Shown: positions 54,541 to 64,000 of the stretch, in pieces | Position numbering within the stretch: the first letter of the stretch is position 1 | How the letters are laid out: the number at the start of each line of letters is the position of its first letter | Origin: Prado023 sp963700395 | GTDB lineage: Bacteria; Actinomycetota; Actinomycetes; S36-B12; CAIYMF01 | Direction of reading: 5' to 3' | NCBI GenBank assembly: GCA_963700395.1 | Contig: CAVOXI010000002.1 | Span: forward strand, 248,001 to 312,000 | DNA length: 64,000 nt | The notes under the pieces: generated by a model | Databases searched by the model: none | Seen by the model: the letters and a program-made list of their open reading frames with translations, nothing else | What the model was told of the DNA's origin: nothing | Program-made: the position numbers and the translations under genes

Positions 54541-55107
54541 TCACTGTGCCGCGTCGTGGAACCGTTGGAGGGCGTCGCGAAGGACCACACCGGAGCGGGA
54601 CTCGATCGTGGCGCTGAACCTCTCAATGAGCTCGGTGAAGGTCGCCAGGTCGGGCGCGGACCACTCGGAGAGCATCGCGTCGATGGCCCAGCCCCGGATG
54701 GCCGAGCTCTGCTGGACGACCGCCTGCCCGCCGGCGGTCAGCTCGACCACCGTGCGACGCCGGTCGCTGGGATCGGTGCTGCGGAGGATGAGGCCCTCGG
54801 CCTCGGCCTCGGTCAGGAGTCGACTGGCCGTGGAGTGCTCGAGCTCCAGGGCTGCAGCCACATCCTTGACGGTGACCGGTCGGGGCGGTTCCTGGAGTCC
54901 CTGCAGGTCCCCGATCGCCAAGCAGGCCATCACCTTGGCCAGGTCCACGGTCCGCTGAAGGGCCGGGATGGGCACGCTGGTGACCTCGGGGCGGACCACC
55001 GTGCGGCGCATCCGCAGCAGCGCTCGGTCCAGTCGCGCGATGACCGCCGGGTCGTGCGTACTGGCCCCGGCGGACGATCCCTCGGCGGGCGTCACTGCCT
55101 CCGTCAT
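54541..55107 (-). CDS. MarR-family regulator
   Basis: A 188-residue winged-helix protein: VTVKDVAAALELEHSTASRL is the recognition helix-turn-helix, with LILRSTDPSDRRRTVVELTAG as the MarR wing (DxRR motif). Reads away from the MMPL transporter; the 130-base gap holds nested inverted repeats. It probably represses the transporter and itself, as is common for MarR-exporter pairs. The ligand is unknown. Intact. Confidence 0.88.
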   Translation of the reverse strand: MTEAVTPAEGSSAGASTHDPAVIARLDRALLRMRRTVVRPEVTSVPIPALQRTVDLAKVMACLAIGDLQGLQEPPRPVTVKDVAAALELEHSTASRLLTEAEAEGLILRSTDPSDRRRTVVELTAGGQAVVQQSSAIRGWAIDAMLSEWSAPDLATFTELIERFSATIESRSGVVLRDALQRFHDAAQ

Positions 55108-55136
55108 CGCTGGGTCTCCTCACGGTGGGGTCATCC

Positions 55137-55202
55137 ATGGGCCACATTTGCATGTCCCCCACATGTAATCTACGCTCTCAGGAGTTTACATGTGTGGCCC
55201 AT
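55137..55202. promoter_or_regulatory. Nested inverted repeats: likely MarR operator
   Basis: ATGGGCCACA (55137-55146) mirrors TGTGGCCCAT (55193-55202), and inside it ACATGTAA (55161-55168) mirrors TTACATGT (55186-55193). The site lies between the divergent MarR and MMPL genes. Confidence 0.7.
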
Positions 55203-55237
55203 GTGTCCGGCCGCACGATACGCCGGGAGGAACCGCC

Positions 55238-57596
55238 ATGGGAGCAGTGTCGAGGTGGGCGGTCCGCCGCCCGTGGAGTGCGGTGGCCGCATGGCTGGTG
55301 ATGGCGCTGGTGATCGGCGGGCTCGCGGCCCGGTTCGGCGGGTCGTACAACGACTCGTTCGAGCTGCCCGACACCGAGTCCGCGGCCGCGCAGGAGCTGC
55401 TCGGCCAGATCCCCGGCGTCGAGGACGCGCTGACCACGGCGACTGTGAAGGTCGTGTGGAGCCCTGAGTCGGGGACTGTGAGCGACCCGGCCGTCCAGGC
55501 TGCGGCCACGGACCTGCTCACGACGATCGCGGCGGTCCCGTCGGTGACGTGCGTGGTGACCCCGTACGGCCAGCCGTTGGGCGATTCCTGCCCCGAGGCC
55601 ACGGCGCCGGCCGGGTCCGGCGACGCGCAGGGCAGCGCCGGACAGGAGGGCCAGGCCCCCGGTGCTGGCGCCGCCGCGCCCCCCACCCCGGAGCAGGCCC
55701 AGGTGCTGGCGGGCATGGGCCCGGCCGGGATCAGCGTCGACCAGACGGTCGCCTACGCCACTGCCACGATCGGTGCCCCGATCGGCGAGGTTCCCCTGGA
55801 GGATGCCGCGACGGTCCTCGAGGAGATCCAGGCAGCCGACGGGGTCGCCGGGCTGCAGGTGGGGGCCAGCGGGCAGGCCCTCGAGGCCGCAGCGGCGGAA
55901 CCGCCGAGCAGCGAGGGCATCGGCGTCACGATCGCGCTGATCATCCTGCTGTTCGCGTTCGGGTCGCTCGTGGGTGCGTTCCTGCCGATCGGGACGGCGG
56001 TCCTGTCCCTGGCCGTCGGCCAGGCGTTGGTGCTGATCACCGCCAACTACTTCTCGGTGGCCACGTTCGCGCCCACGCTCGCGGCGATGATCGGCCTCGG
56101 GGTCGGCATCGACTACTCCCTGTTCGTGATCAACCGGTACAAGCAGGCCCTCGAGGCCGGCCGGGAACCGCGGGCCGCGGCCCTGGAGTCGGTGCGCACC
56201 GCCGGCCGGGCCGTGCTGTTCGCCGCGGTGACGGTGATCATCGCCCTCAGTGGGTTGTTCGTGATCGGGTTCGAGTTCTTCAACGGCCTGGCGGTGGCCT
56301 CGATCGCCACCGTGCTGATGATGCTGGTGGGCGCCACGTTCCTGCTGCCAGCCGTCCTGTCGCTCCTCGGTCGCCGCGCGTTCGCCGTGAAGATGCCCTG
56401 GGCCCGCAAGCCCAAGGTGCACAACCCTGCCGGGTCCGGGTTCGCCCGCTATGGCCGGTGGCTGCAGCAGCACTTCCGGATCGTCGGGGCCCTGGCACTG
56501 GCCGCCATGATCATCATCGCGATCCCCGTGACCTCGATGCGCCTCGGGTTCGCCGATGATGGCGGCCGCCCAGCGGGCAGCGCGCCGAAGATCGCCTACG
56601 ACCTGATCGCCGAGGGCTTCGGCCCCGGACTCAACGGGCCGTTCCTCGTCACCGCGCAGACCGCGACCCCGGGTGACAACGCCGTCCGTCGGGCAGCTGG
56701 CCGCAGCCCTGGCCGCCGACCCCGGCGTGGCCGTGGCTGTCCCCTTCCCGATGGCCGCGGAGTCCTCGATCTCCGCGGTCCAGGTCATCCCGACAACTGC
56801 GCCACAGGACGAGGCCACCGCAGACCTGCTGGTCCGGATGCGCGGGGACGTGATCCCCCCGGTCGCGGCCGCCACCGGCCTGACCGCCTACGTCGGTGGC
56901 ACCCTGGCGATCACCTCGGACTTCACCACCGTGCTCACCGACGCCCTGCCCGTCTTCCTGCTGGTCGTGATCGGGTTCGGGTTCCTCGCCCTGGTCCTGC
57001 TGTTCCGCTCGATCCTGGTCCCCCTGACCGGGGTGATCACCAGCCTGCTGTCGCTGGCCGCCGCGATGGGCATGACCGTCGCGGTCTTCCAGTGGGGCTG
57101 GTTCGCCCAGGCCCTCGGCATCACGAGCACCGGGCCGATCATGCCGTTCCTGCCGATCATGGTCTTCGCGATCCTGTTCGGGCTGTCCATGGACTACCAG
57201 GTGTTCCTCGTCAGCCGCATGCAGGAGGAATGGGGCCACACCGGTGACAACGACCGGGCCGTCCGCCGCGGCCTGGCCGCATCCGGGCGGGTCGTCATGA
57301 TCGCCGCCGCCATCATGATCAGCGTCTTCTCCGCGTTCGTCCTGGGCAACGAGCCCACGATCAAGCTGTTCGGCCTCGCCCTGGCCTCCGCCGTGCTGTT
57401 CGACGCATTCGTGGTCCGGCTGATCATCGTCCCCTCGATCATGTACCAGCTCGGCCGGGCCAACTGGTGGCTCCCCGGTTGGCTGGGCCGGGTCCTGCCC
57501 GACGTCGCGATCGAGTCCGAGGAGGACACCGCGTTCGAGGCGGCCGAGATCGACGACATCCCCGACCAGCCGGCAACGGCCAGGACGTCCTCATGA
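55238..57596 (+). CDS. MMPL/RND-family exporter (frame change near 56690)
   Basis: ATG 55238 follows GGGAGG. About 785 residues with the two-fold RND layout: helix 1 (SAVAAWLVMALVIGG), a large extracellular loop, then helices 2-6 with GVGIDYSLFVINRYK (the Asp-Tyr pair used for proton relay), a second loop, and helices 7-12 with FGLSMDYQVFLVSRMQ. The frame changes once near 56690 in the second loop; both halves are otherwise complete. Mycobacterial relatives export lipids or siderophores; others expel drugs. Divergent MarR suggests drug or lipid stress control. Confidence 0.85.
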
Positions 57597-57622
57597 ACTG
57601 ATCCGAGTCGAGGGGCCCGGGT

Positions 57623-59660
57623 TCACTCGGGGACCCAGAACCCCCGCCCGCCGTACCAGTCGCTGAGCGAGCCGTACCCGCCGAGGTCGCCCGCGCGCCC
57701 GTGCCGGGATCCCAGGTAGGAGCCGACCACGGCCGCGCCGAGGTCGTCGAGCTCCGGTGCGAGCACGCGGCCATCGACCCGGCGGGCCAGCGAGTCGATG
57801 AACCGGGCCAGGGCGGGGTCCTCGCCGAGACGGAAGAACGTGACCTGCGCCCCGAGCCGACCGGAGGCCTCGAGCTCGGCAACCGTGCACCGGATCGTCA
57901 CCGGGTCCGGTGGGTAGTCGAACAGTGCGTGGCCGTCGGGCTGGAGGTGCGCGGTCGGCTCGCCGTCGGTGACGACCAGCAGCACCGGCTGCTCGGCCGG
58001 GTGCCTGCGGAAGTGCCGGTTGGCCAGGAGCAGGGCGTGGTGCAGGTTCGTGCCCTTGGTCTGCCTCGGCTCCAGGGCGGTCAGCCGCTCGATGTCCAGC
58101 ACCTGCGCGTGGCGGCCGAACCCGATCAGTTGCAGGTGGTCGCCGCGGAACCGGGTCGCGATCAGGTGGTGCAGCGCAAGGGCGGTTCGCTTCATCGGCA
58201 CCCACCGGCCGTCGATGGCCATCGAGAACGACGTGTCGACCAGCAGCGCGACGGTGGCCCGGCTGCGCGCCTCGGTCTCGGTCACCTCGATGTCGTCCAT
58301 GCCGATGCGCACCCCCTCGCGTGGGTCGCCGCCCTCCGCGACGGTGCGTTGGATCGACCGGGTCAGGGTTCGGGTGACGTCCCACGGTCCGACGTCGCCG
58401 AACGTCCACTCGTGGGTCGCGCCGCTGGGCTCGCCGGCCGCACCGGCCAGCCGGACGTCGCGCTGGCCGGACCGCGCCGACAGCCGGGCGGCAACGTCTC
58501 GCAGCAGCGCCCTGCCCAGCTGTCGCATCGCCTTGGGCGACATGCGCAGCGACCCGTCCGAGGAGCGCCGGACGTAGTCACGCTCGGCCAGTTCACGTTC
58601 CAGGTCGCGCAGGGTGCGGGCGTCGACCGCGGCCTGCTCGCCCAGCTGGCGGGCCAGCGCGTCGAGGTCGATGTCGTCCATCCGTGCCCCGGCGTACTGC
58701 TGGGACAGCTGCTCGGCGAGGTCGTCGAGGTCGGCGAGGTCCTGCAGCACCCCGGTGCCGTCACCGAGGCCGAGGCCCTGGTCGCCGCGGAACGACTCGG
58801 CGCCGGACCAGTCCTCGCCGGGGCGCAGCCCCTGCAGGGTTGCATCGAGCCGGGCCAGCGACTGCTGCAGCGCCGGCGACCCGAACGCCTGCGCCGACAG
58901 GGCCATCAGCTCCTCGCGCTGCTCCGGGCTCATCGAGTTGAGCATCCGCTGCGCGGCTGCGGCTCGTTGGGCCAGCGCGTCGACGAGCTCCTCGACCGAG
59001 CCCGGGTTCTCCGGGAAGAACTGGCCGTGCTCGGCCATGAACCGTTCGAACGCCTCGTCGGTGTCCTCGCCGCGGGCGTGCGCCTCGAGCAGGTCGTTGA
59101 GGTCGGACAGCATCCGCTCGACCCGCTCGCGATCGGCGTCGGTGGCGTCCTGGAGCGCCTGCTTCATCCCGGCGAAGCGCTGGTCGAGCAGCTCGCGCCC
59201 GAGCAGGTCCTTGATTCGCTCGTAGTCCTCGCCGGCCTGGGTCGAGCGCCACTGGTAGTCCGACAGGGACGTGACCGCCGCGGCGGTCGACGCGGGTAGG
59301 TCGGCCAGGCGCATCTCGGCGAAGCGGGCGTCGTCGTCGAGATCGCGTGCCAGCTGCTTGCGCTCGGAGAGCACTGCACGGTCCAGCAGCTCGCGGACCT
59401 CCTGGAGGGTGCCATCGAGGTTGTGCTGCTTGAGCAGGTCCCGGCGGCGCCGCTGCACGTCACGGGCCAGGTCGTCGAGACCGCGCTGCTCGCGGCCCCC
59501 GCGGCGCAGGAACTCCCGCATCGCCCAGGCGGGCGAGTGCCCGGCCATCACGTCCTCCCCGATCGCCTCGAGGGCCTCGGCAAGGTCGACCGGGGGCGCC
59601 AGCGGATCGCCGCCCGTGTACTCGGCTGTAGCGGGAGCGTGGGAGCCGATCGGCCGTCAC
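57623..59660 (-). CDS. VWA-domain CoxE-like protein, partner of the MoxR ATPase (frame change near 59630)
   Basis: GTG 59660 overlaps the ATPase stop as GTGA. After RYSRY the frame changes near 59630; the corrected text TGGDPLAPPVDLAEALEAIG and EDVMAGHSPAWAMREFLRRG matches the family start. The helical middle is 350 residues; the C-terminal VWA domain has the metal site DTSFSM, GTNLHHAL and VVTDGEPTAH. MoxR-VWA pairs act as chaperone-like complexes that insert cofactors or remodel partners. If only the 57623-59551 frame is counted the first 35 residues are missed. Confidence 0.82.
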
Positions 59661-61099
59661 CGGTACACCGTCCTCCCGTCGACCTGCTCCTTGCCGACCT
59701 TGCGGGCCAGGTACAGCCCCTCGAGGGCCAGCTCGATCGCCCCCGCACGCTCGCCGTCGGTGCGAGCCCCGAGCCGTTCGGTGATCTGGTCGTAGCACTC
59801 GGCCTGGCCGAGGCTGGGCAGCCCGGTCAGGAACTCGCGAGCCGCCACCTGCGCACCCGTGGTCACCGCGGACCCGCCGTCGAGCGCCACCACCAGCGGC
59901 CCCATGTCGATGCCGCGCAGCCGCTCGCGCACGGTCTCGGCGATCGCCGAGCGCAGCAGGTGCACCAGCACGTCGCGCTCCCGGCCCTCCTCGCCGGACT
60001 CGAACTCCACCTTGCCGCCGAGCACGTCGACGATGCTGTCGAGGTCCACCGGTCGGGCCACAGCCTGCGGCTCGCCCTGCGCGGTCGCCCGATGCAGGGC
60101 CGCTGCCGCGAGCGTCTCGGCGGCGGCGATGGACAGCCGCGCGGAGATCCCGGAGCGCTGGTCGACGCTGCTCGACGCGCGCAGCCCACGCGCGAACCTC
60201 GCGAGGATCTCCAGCAGGTGGTCGGGCACGTCGGCGACCAGGTGGGACTCCTGTCGGATCACCGCGACCTCGTCGGCCAGGGCCACCGGGTAGTGAGTGC
60301 GGATCTCGGCGCCGAACCGGTCCTTCAGCGGCGTGATGATCCGACCGCGGTTGGTGTAGTCCTCCGGGTTCGCGCTGGCCACCACGAGCACGTCGAGGGG
60401 CAGTCGCAGCACGTACCCGCGGATCTGGATGTCGCGCTCCTCCATCACGTTGAGCATGGCGACCTGGATGCGCTCGGCGAGGTCGGGCAGCTCGTTGATC
60501 GCCACGATGCCGCGATGGCTGCGCGGGATCAGCCCGAAATGGATGGTCTCGGGGTCCCCGAGGCTTCGGCCCGCGGCGACCTTCATCGGATCCACGTCGC
60601 CGATCAGGTCCGCGACGCTGGTGTCCGGGGTGGCCAGCTTCTCGGCGTACCGCTCGCTGCGGTGCCTCCACGCCACGGGCAGGTCCTCGCCCAGCTCGGC
60701 GGAGCGGCGCCTGGAGACGGCCGTGATCGGCTCGTACGGGTGCTCGCCCAGGTCCGAGCCCGCGATCACCGGCGTCCACTCGTCGAGCAGGCCGACCAGG
60801 CTGCGCAGCAGGCGGGTCTTGCCCTGGCCCCGCTCGCCGAGCAGCACGACATCGTGCCCGGCGAGCAGGGCGCGCTCCAGCTGCGGGATCACCGTGGTCT
60901 CGAAGCCGTGGATCCCGGGCCACGGGTCGCACCCGGCGGCCAGCGCCGCCAGCAGGTTGTCGCGAATCTCCTGGCGCAGGTGCTTCTGCTGGTGGCCGGA
61001 GGCGCGCAGCGCCCCGACCGTGTCCAGGGCGGGCGGCAGGGTTGCCCCGGCAGGCGGGTCGATGGTCGGCGGCGGCGAATCACCGGGAGCGCTGCTCAT
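59657..61099 (-). CDS. MoxR-type AAA+ ATPase (magnesium-chelatase-like)
   Basis: A 480-residue AAA+ protein from ATG 61099. Walker A GERGQGKT (near 60830), Walker B GIVAINELPDL (near 60495), sensor-1 VVASANPEDYTNRGR, arginine-type finger region, and a long C-terminal part (RDVLVHLLRSAIAETVRERL). It resembles magnesium-chelatase subunit I-like MoxR proteins that pair with a VWA protein, encoded next and coupled. Intact frame. Likely works as a hexamer in the cytoplasm; the client is unknown. Confidence 0.88.
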   Translation of the reverse strand: MSSAPGDSPPPTIDPPAGATLPPALDTVGALRASGHQQKHLRQEIRDNLLAALAAGCDPWPGIHGFETTVIPQLERALLAGHDVVLLGERGQGKTRLLRSLVGLLDEWTPVIAGSDLGEHPYEPITAVSRRRSAELGEDLPVAWRHRSERYAEKLATPDTSVADLIGDVDPMKVAAGRSLGDPETIHFGLIPRSHRGIVAINELPDLAERIQVAMLNVMEERDIQIRGYVLRLPLDVLVVASANPEDYTNRGRIITPLKDRFGAEIRTHYPVALADEVAVIRQESHLVADVPDHLLEILARFARGLRASSSVDQRSGISARLSIAAAETLAAAALHRATAQGEPQAVARPVDLDSIVDVLGGKVEFESGEEGRERDVLVHLLRSAIAETVRERLRGIDMGPLVVALDGGSAVTTGAQVAAREFLTGLPSLGQAECYDQITERLGARTDGERAGAIELALEGLYLARKVGKEQVDGRTVYR

Positions 61100-61227
61100 G
61101 CCGTCACGCTACGTCCAGCCACGCGGGCCGGCCAATGCGCGAGCCAGGCTGTGAAGGGCAGACGAGAGGCCAGGCAGGCGTCCCCCACGCTGGGCCGCGA
61201 CTGGTGGTCGCCCATAGTCTGAGGCGG

Positions 61228-61972
61228 ATGAACGCCCGCGACGATCTCGGTATCGACGTCCCCATGTCGGGACCGGCGCGCCGGGTGGTGTCGCTGGTGC
61301 CCTCGCTGACCGAGTCCGTGGCGATGACCCGCCCGGGGGCGCTGGTGGGGGCTACCGACTGGTGCACGCACCCGGCAGGGCTCACCGTGGCTCGGGTGCG
61401 AGGGACCAAGAACCCTGACCTCGCCCGGATCGTGGACTTGTCCCCGGACCTGGTGATCGCCAACAAGGAGGAGAACCGCGAGCTCGACGTGCGCCGCCTG
61501 CGCGACGCCGGGGTGCCCGTGTGGGTGACGGTCATCGAGACCGTGCCGCAGGCCATCGACTCCCTGACCCGGCTCTTCGTTGACGCGCTGCAGTGGGGAG
61601 TGCCCGCGTGGTTGACCGACGTGGGAGAAGCCTGGGACCGGCCGGTCCCCCCTGAGCGGGCGCGCGTGGCCGTGCCTGTCTGGCGCGACCCCTGGATGGT
61701 GGTCGGCCGGGATACGTTCACCGGGGACCTGCTGCGTCGGAGGGGCTACCGGAACGTGTTCGCCGCACCACCCCGGCCGCTACCCCACGGTCGCCCTGGC
61801 CGAGATCGACCGGGCCGACGTGGACCTCGTCCTGCTGCCCGACGAGCCCTACCTGTTCACCGCCACCGATGGCCCCGAGGCGTTCACCGGCGCGCGCACC
61901 ACGCTGGTCAGCGGGCGGCTGCTCACCTGGTACGGCCCATCCCTGCGGGAGGCGGCCTCCTTCACCGCGTAG
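61228..61972 (+). CDS. BtuF-like helical-backbone metal/cofactor receptor, no signal peptide (frame change near 61768)
   Basis: From ATG 61228: RRVVSLVPSLTESVAMTRP and VGATDWCTHPAG are the vitamin B12/haem-type binding-protein (PF01497) start, with DLSPDLVIANKEENRELDVR next. The frame changes near 61768; then TVALAEIDRADVDLVLLPDE and LTWYGPSLREAASFTA end at 61972. It lacks a signal peptide and no ABC permease follows, so it is probably a cytoplasmic or stand-alone family member as found in many actinobacteria. The ligand is unknown. Confidence 0.75.
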
Positions 61973-62304
61973 CCGGAGAGTGAGCGGCCGGCCGGATGCA
62001 GGGTCGACCCCACACGGGACTTTCGACCCCGCTCAGGCCGCATTGGGCAGCACATGGCGCGACGAAAGCCACTCGGCTGGGGCGCCGGGCTGCAGGTAGC
62101 GTGAATGCGCCGGTCGGCCCCAGGAGCGTGCCTTAAGAAGCAGGGCTAGCTCTCCTCCTGGGGGCGCGCCGGGAATGGCTGGTCACGACCCCTTGCCACC
62201 GCTCCCCTCAGGGACGACCCCTGAGTCCGGCTCAGGGTCAGTTCAGGGTTGGATCAGGGGGAAACCGGCTACCAGCAGGGGTTGCGCAGGCAGATGCTGG
62301 AGCC
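61973..62304. other. Intergenic region with 11-bp periodic repeats before pspC
   Basis: About 330 bases without a supported gene. The last 100 bases hold TCAGGG repeats, listed separately. The rest shows no hairpin terminator or open frame worth calling. Confidence 0.5.
62208..62259 (+). promoter_or_regulatory. TCAGGG direct repeats with 11-bp period
   Basis: TCAGGG occurs at 62208, 62232, 62243 and 62254; the last three are exactly 11 bases apart, one helical turn, as in sites for OmpR/PhoB-type regulators. An inverted CCTGAG lies at 62219-62224. The array is about 45 bases before the PspC start. The regulator is not in the window. Confidence 0.55.
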
Positions 62305-63676
62305 ATGAACGAAACAAGCAACACCCCGCCCCCTGTCCCCGACGACCTGCCTCACGAGCAGCCCACCACGGTGCTCGGCGGGCAGCCGGCTGCGAGCCCG
62401 GCTCCTCAGGCCGCACCCGACCAGCCGACCTTGGCGCTCGGCTCCGAGCCCACCCGGGACGACGCCCCGTACTCGGGTGCCGCGCCCGACCCCCACGCCA
62501 CCCCGGCCCACGCCGGCGTCACAGCTGGCGTGGGACCTTCGGCCGGCAGCTACCCGCAGGGCGGCTACCCGCCGCCCGGGTCCTTTCCCCCGCCGGGTGG
62601 ATACCAACAGCCCAGCGCCTACCCGCCCCCCGGTGCCTACCAGGCGCCAGGGCCCTACCCGCAGCCGGCGCTCTACCCGCCGGCTGGCCCGGCGCAGCGC
62701 CTGACCCGCAGCCGCGACCAGCGGGTCATCGGGGGTGTGTGCGGGGGCCTGGCCCGGTACTGGAACACCGACCCCACCCTGCTGCGGATCCTGACCGTGG
62801 TGCTGACCCTGGCCACCGGCGGCGCGTTCCTGATCGGTTACCTGATCGCCTGGATCGCGATCCCCGACGAGCCGACCGGCCCGTACGGCCAGGTCGGCTA
62901 CGCCGCAGGGGGCAACCCGGGCTACGCCGACCACCCGACCGAGTACATCCCCCCCGCCCCCCGGGAGCGCTCCTACCTCGGGTGGCTGGTCCTGTCCGCG
63001 GCGATCCTCGCGGCCGGGGTGCTGGCCCTGATCAGCTTCGTCGCCCCCGCAAGCGTGGGCATGTGGGGCGTGATCCTCGGGATCATGCTGGCCATCCTGG
63101 GCGTCGGCCTGCTGGTCGGCACCCGGTACGGCCGGGCCCGGTGGCTGCTGTGGCTGGCCATCCCACTGGCGTTCATCACGTTCGGAACCGTCACCGCGAG
63201 CAACTTCGTCCAGTCCAACCCGAACTGGGACCGCTGGACCGCAACCGCGGACGGCACCGGCGGCCAGTGGGGCGGGCTCACGATCGGCGAGCGGACGTGG
63301 CAGGTCACCCCGACCGACGTCGCAGAAGTCGCCGCTGGACTTCCAGCTCTCCGCCGGCACCGCCGTGCTGGACCTGACCGAGCTCACCGCCATCGGCGAC
63401 CCTGAGCCCGGGAAGCCCGAGCAGCCCGTCGAGATCGAAGCCGGCGTCGGAGTCGGTGAGCTGATCATCCTGATCCCCCGGGACATGCGACTGGACCTGA
63501 ACGGCACCGTGGACGTCGGCCAGATCGACCTCCCCGGATCCACCCCGACCGACGGTGACAGCCTCTCGGTCGACACCACCATCACGCCCCTGGCCGACGG
63601 CCAGCCGGCCTACATCGTCACCCTCGACGCCGCGATCGGCGCCGGAAACCTGGAGGTGCGCCATGAAGCAGCATGA
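62305..63676 (+). CDS. PspC-domain membrane protein (frame change near 63335)
   Basis: The N-terminus is a Pro/Gly/Tyr-rich low-complexity stretch of about 130 residues (YPPPG repeats). It is followed by a PspC domain: RLTRSRDQRVIGGVCGGLAR and YWNTDPTLLRILTVVLTLAT with IGYLIAWIAIPDE. Two or three more helices follow, then, after a frame change near 63335, a beta-rich domain (VLDLTELTAIG, GVGELIILIPRDM) like the DUF2154/LiaF-type C-terminus. PspC/LiaF-like proteins sense envelope stress, often with a two-component system. ATG 62305. Confidence 0.82.
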
Positions 63677-63911
63677 GACCGACTACTTCTCCCTGGCCGC
63701 CGGCCTCCTGTTCACCGCCCTGGGCGTACTCCTCGCCCTCAGCGCGGCAACGGGATGGCAGATCGACGGCCGCTGGATCCTCCCGACAGTCCTGATCGCC
63801 CTCGGCGCAGGCGGCGTAGCCGCCTCCCTGGCCGCCTCAAAGCGCCAGGAACGCGAAGCCCTGGCCGCAACCGAGTCCACCGACACCTGGCCCACGGACC
63901 CGTTCGCCTGA
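63663..63911 (+). CDS. Two-helix small membrane protein
   Basis: ATG 63663, within the last codons of the PspC gene and preceded by GGAGG, so translationally coupled. An 82-residue protein with helices LAAGLLFTALGVLLALSA and ILPTVLIALGAGGVAASLAA and a short acidic tail. A common partner next to actinobacterial PspC/LiaF genes. No enzymatic motif; likely part of the envelope stress unit. A terminator follows. Confidence 0.78.
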   Translation: MKQHETDYFSLAAGLLFTALGVLLALSAATGWQIDGRWILPTVLIALGAGGVAASLAASKRQEREALAATESTDTWPTDPFA

Positions 63912-63944
63912 TCCGCACCCCCCAGCCCGCCGCGGCGAGACCCC

Positions 63945-63979
63945 GCAGGACCCCCTCGAACCCCACGAGGGGGTCCTGC
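63945..63979 (+). terminator. Hairpin terminator of the PspC unit
   Basis: GCAGGACCCCCTCG (63945-63958) pairs perfectly with CGAGGGGGTCCTGC (63966-63979). It ends the two-gene transcript. Confidence 0.85.
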
Positions 63980-64000
63980 CCTGTCCGTCTGGGGAGATGT

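Noticed and set aside
57701..61222. Two very long plus-strand frames over the VWA and MoxR genes
   Set aside because: Antisense shadows of clear AAA+ and VWA proteins; composition is Arg/His/Gly/Val-rich with no motifs.
1..64000. Prophage, integrative element or insertion sequence
   Set aside because: No integrase, transposase, terminal repeats, tRNA attachment site or drop in GC was found on either strand.

Overview
The window is a very GC-rich stretch of a Gram-positive actinobacterial (Actinomycetota) chromosome. Supporting signs are GTG and TTG starts behind GGAGG-type ribosome sites, SigF-type and ECF sigma factors, a zinc anti-sigma factor, ANTAR, PspC, MMPL and SARP proteins, and an LAxTG-type sorting motif. 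No rRNA, tRNA, CRISPR array, phage or insertion sequence was found. The genus cannot be fixed from the sequence alone.

Layout. 1-4.5 kb: the end of a GH3 glycosidase, a PLP decarboxylase with a coupled DUF309 gene, and a cytidylate-kinase-like gene. 4.5-9.3 kb: small sensory and redox genes (degenerate GGDEF, PAS, hemerythrin, ANTAR-GAF). 9.4-13.4 kb: a GT4 glycosyltransferase, an uninterrupted glycosyltransferase/sigma-factor fusion, and a hemerythrin-like gene. 13.7-25.5 kb: an extracellular glycan locus. It has two plus-strand GH18-like secreted proteins facing a minus-strand operon that reads processive GT2 synthase, 55-aa membrane peptide, NodB polysaccharide deacetylase, GT-C membrane glycosyltransferase, GlxA-like copper radical oxidase, Excalibur protein, and a third GH18-like protein. 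Divergent from the synthase is a membrane GGDEF-EAL protein. 27.9-37.7 kb: TetR/DUF6326, a serine hydrolase, a tandem-GGDEF protein, a DUF1906 protein, an ECF sigma/anti-sigma/Rieske/lipoprotein unit, and a TMEM175 channel. 37.8-42.3 kb: a giant SARP-STAND-WD40 regulator. 42.4-64 kb: a DUF1697 protein, a four-repeat DUF1508-like protein, an aldo/keto reductase, a patatin, an SRPBCC protein, a DUF2207 protein, a phosphodiester glycosidase, MarR/MMPL, a MoxR-AAA/VWA pair, a BtuF-like protein, and a PspC locus.

How it fits together. The 13.7-25.5 kb locus looks like a relative of the Streptomyces cslA-glxA system. A processive beta-glycan synthase is coupled to a copper radical oxidase and a deacetylase. 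An approximately 85-residue module (NxWG...IPxxG[FY]VLSGHG) recurs six times in the oxidase, the deacetylase and one GH18-like protein, which suggests that these exported proteins dock on one common glycan or wall partner. The adjacent GGDEF-EAL gene and the inverted repeat in front of the synthase suggest cyclic-di-GMP and operator control.

Caution. At least fifteen genes are split by single-base indels that leave conserved domains readable across two or more frames. This looks more like residual sequence error than mass gene decay. I therefore give one entry per whole gene and state where the frame changes; those entries are reconstructions.
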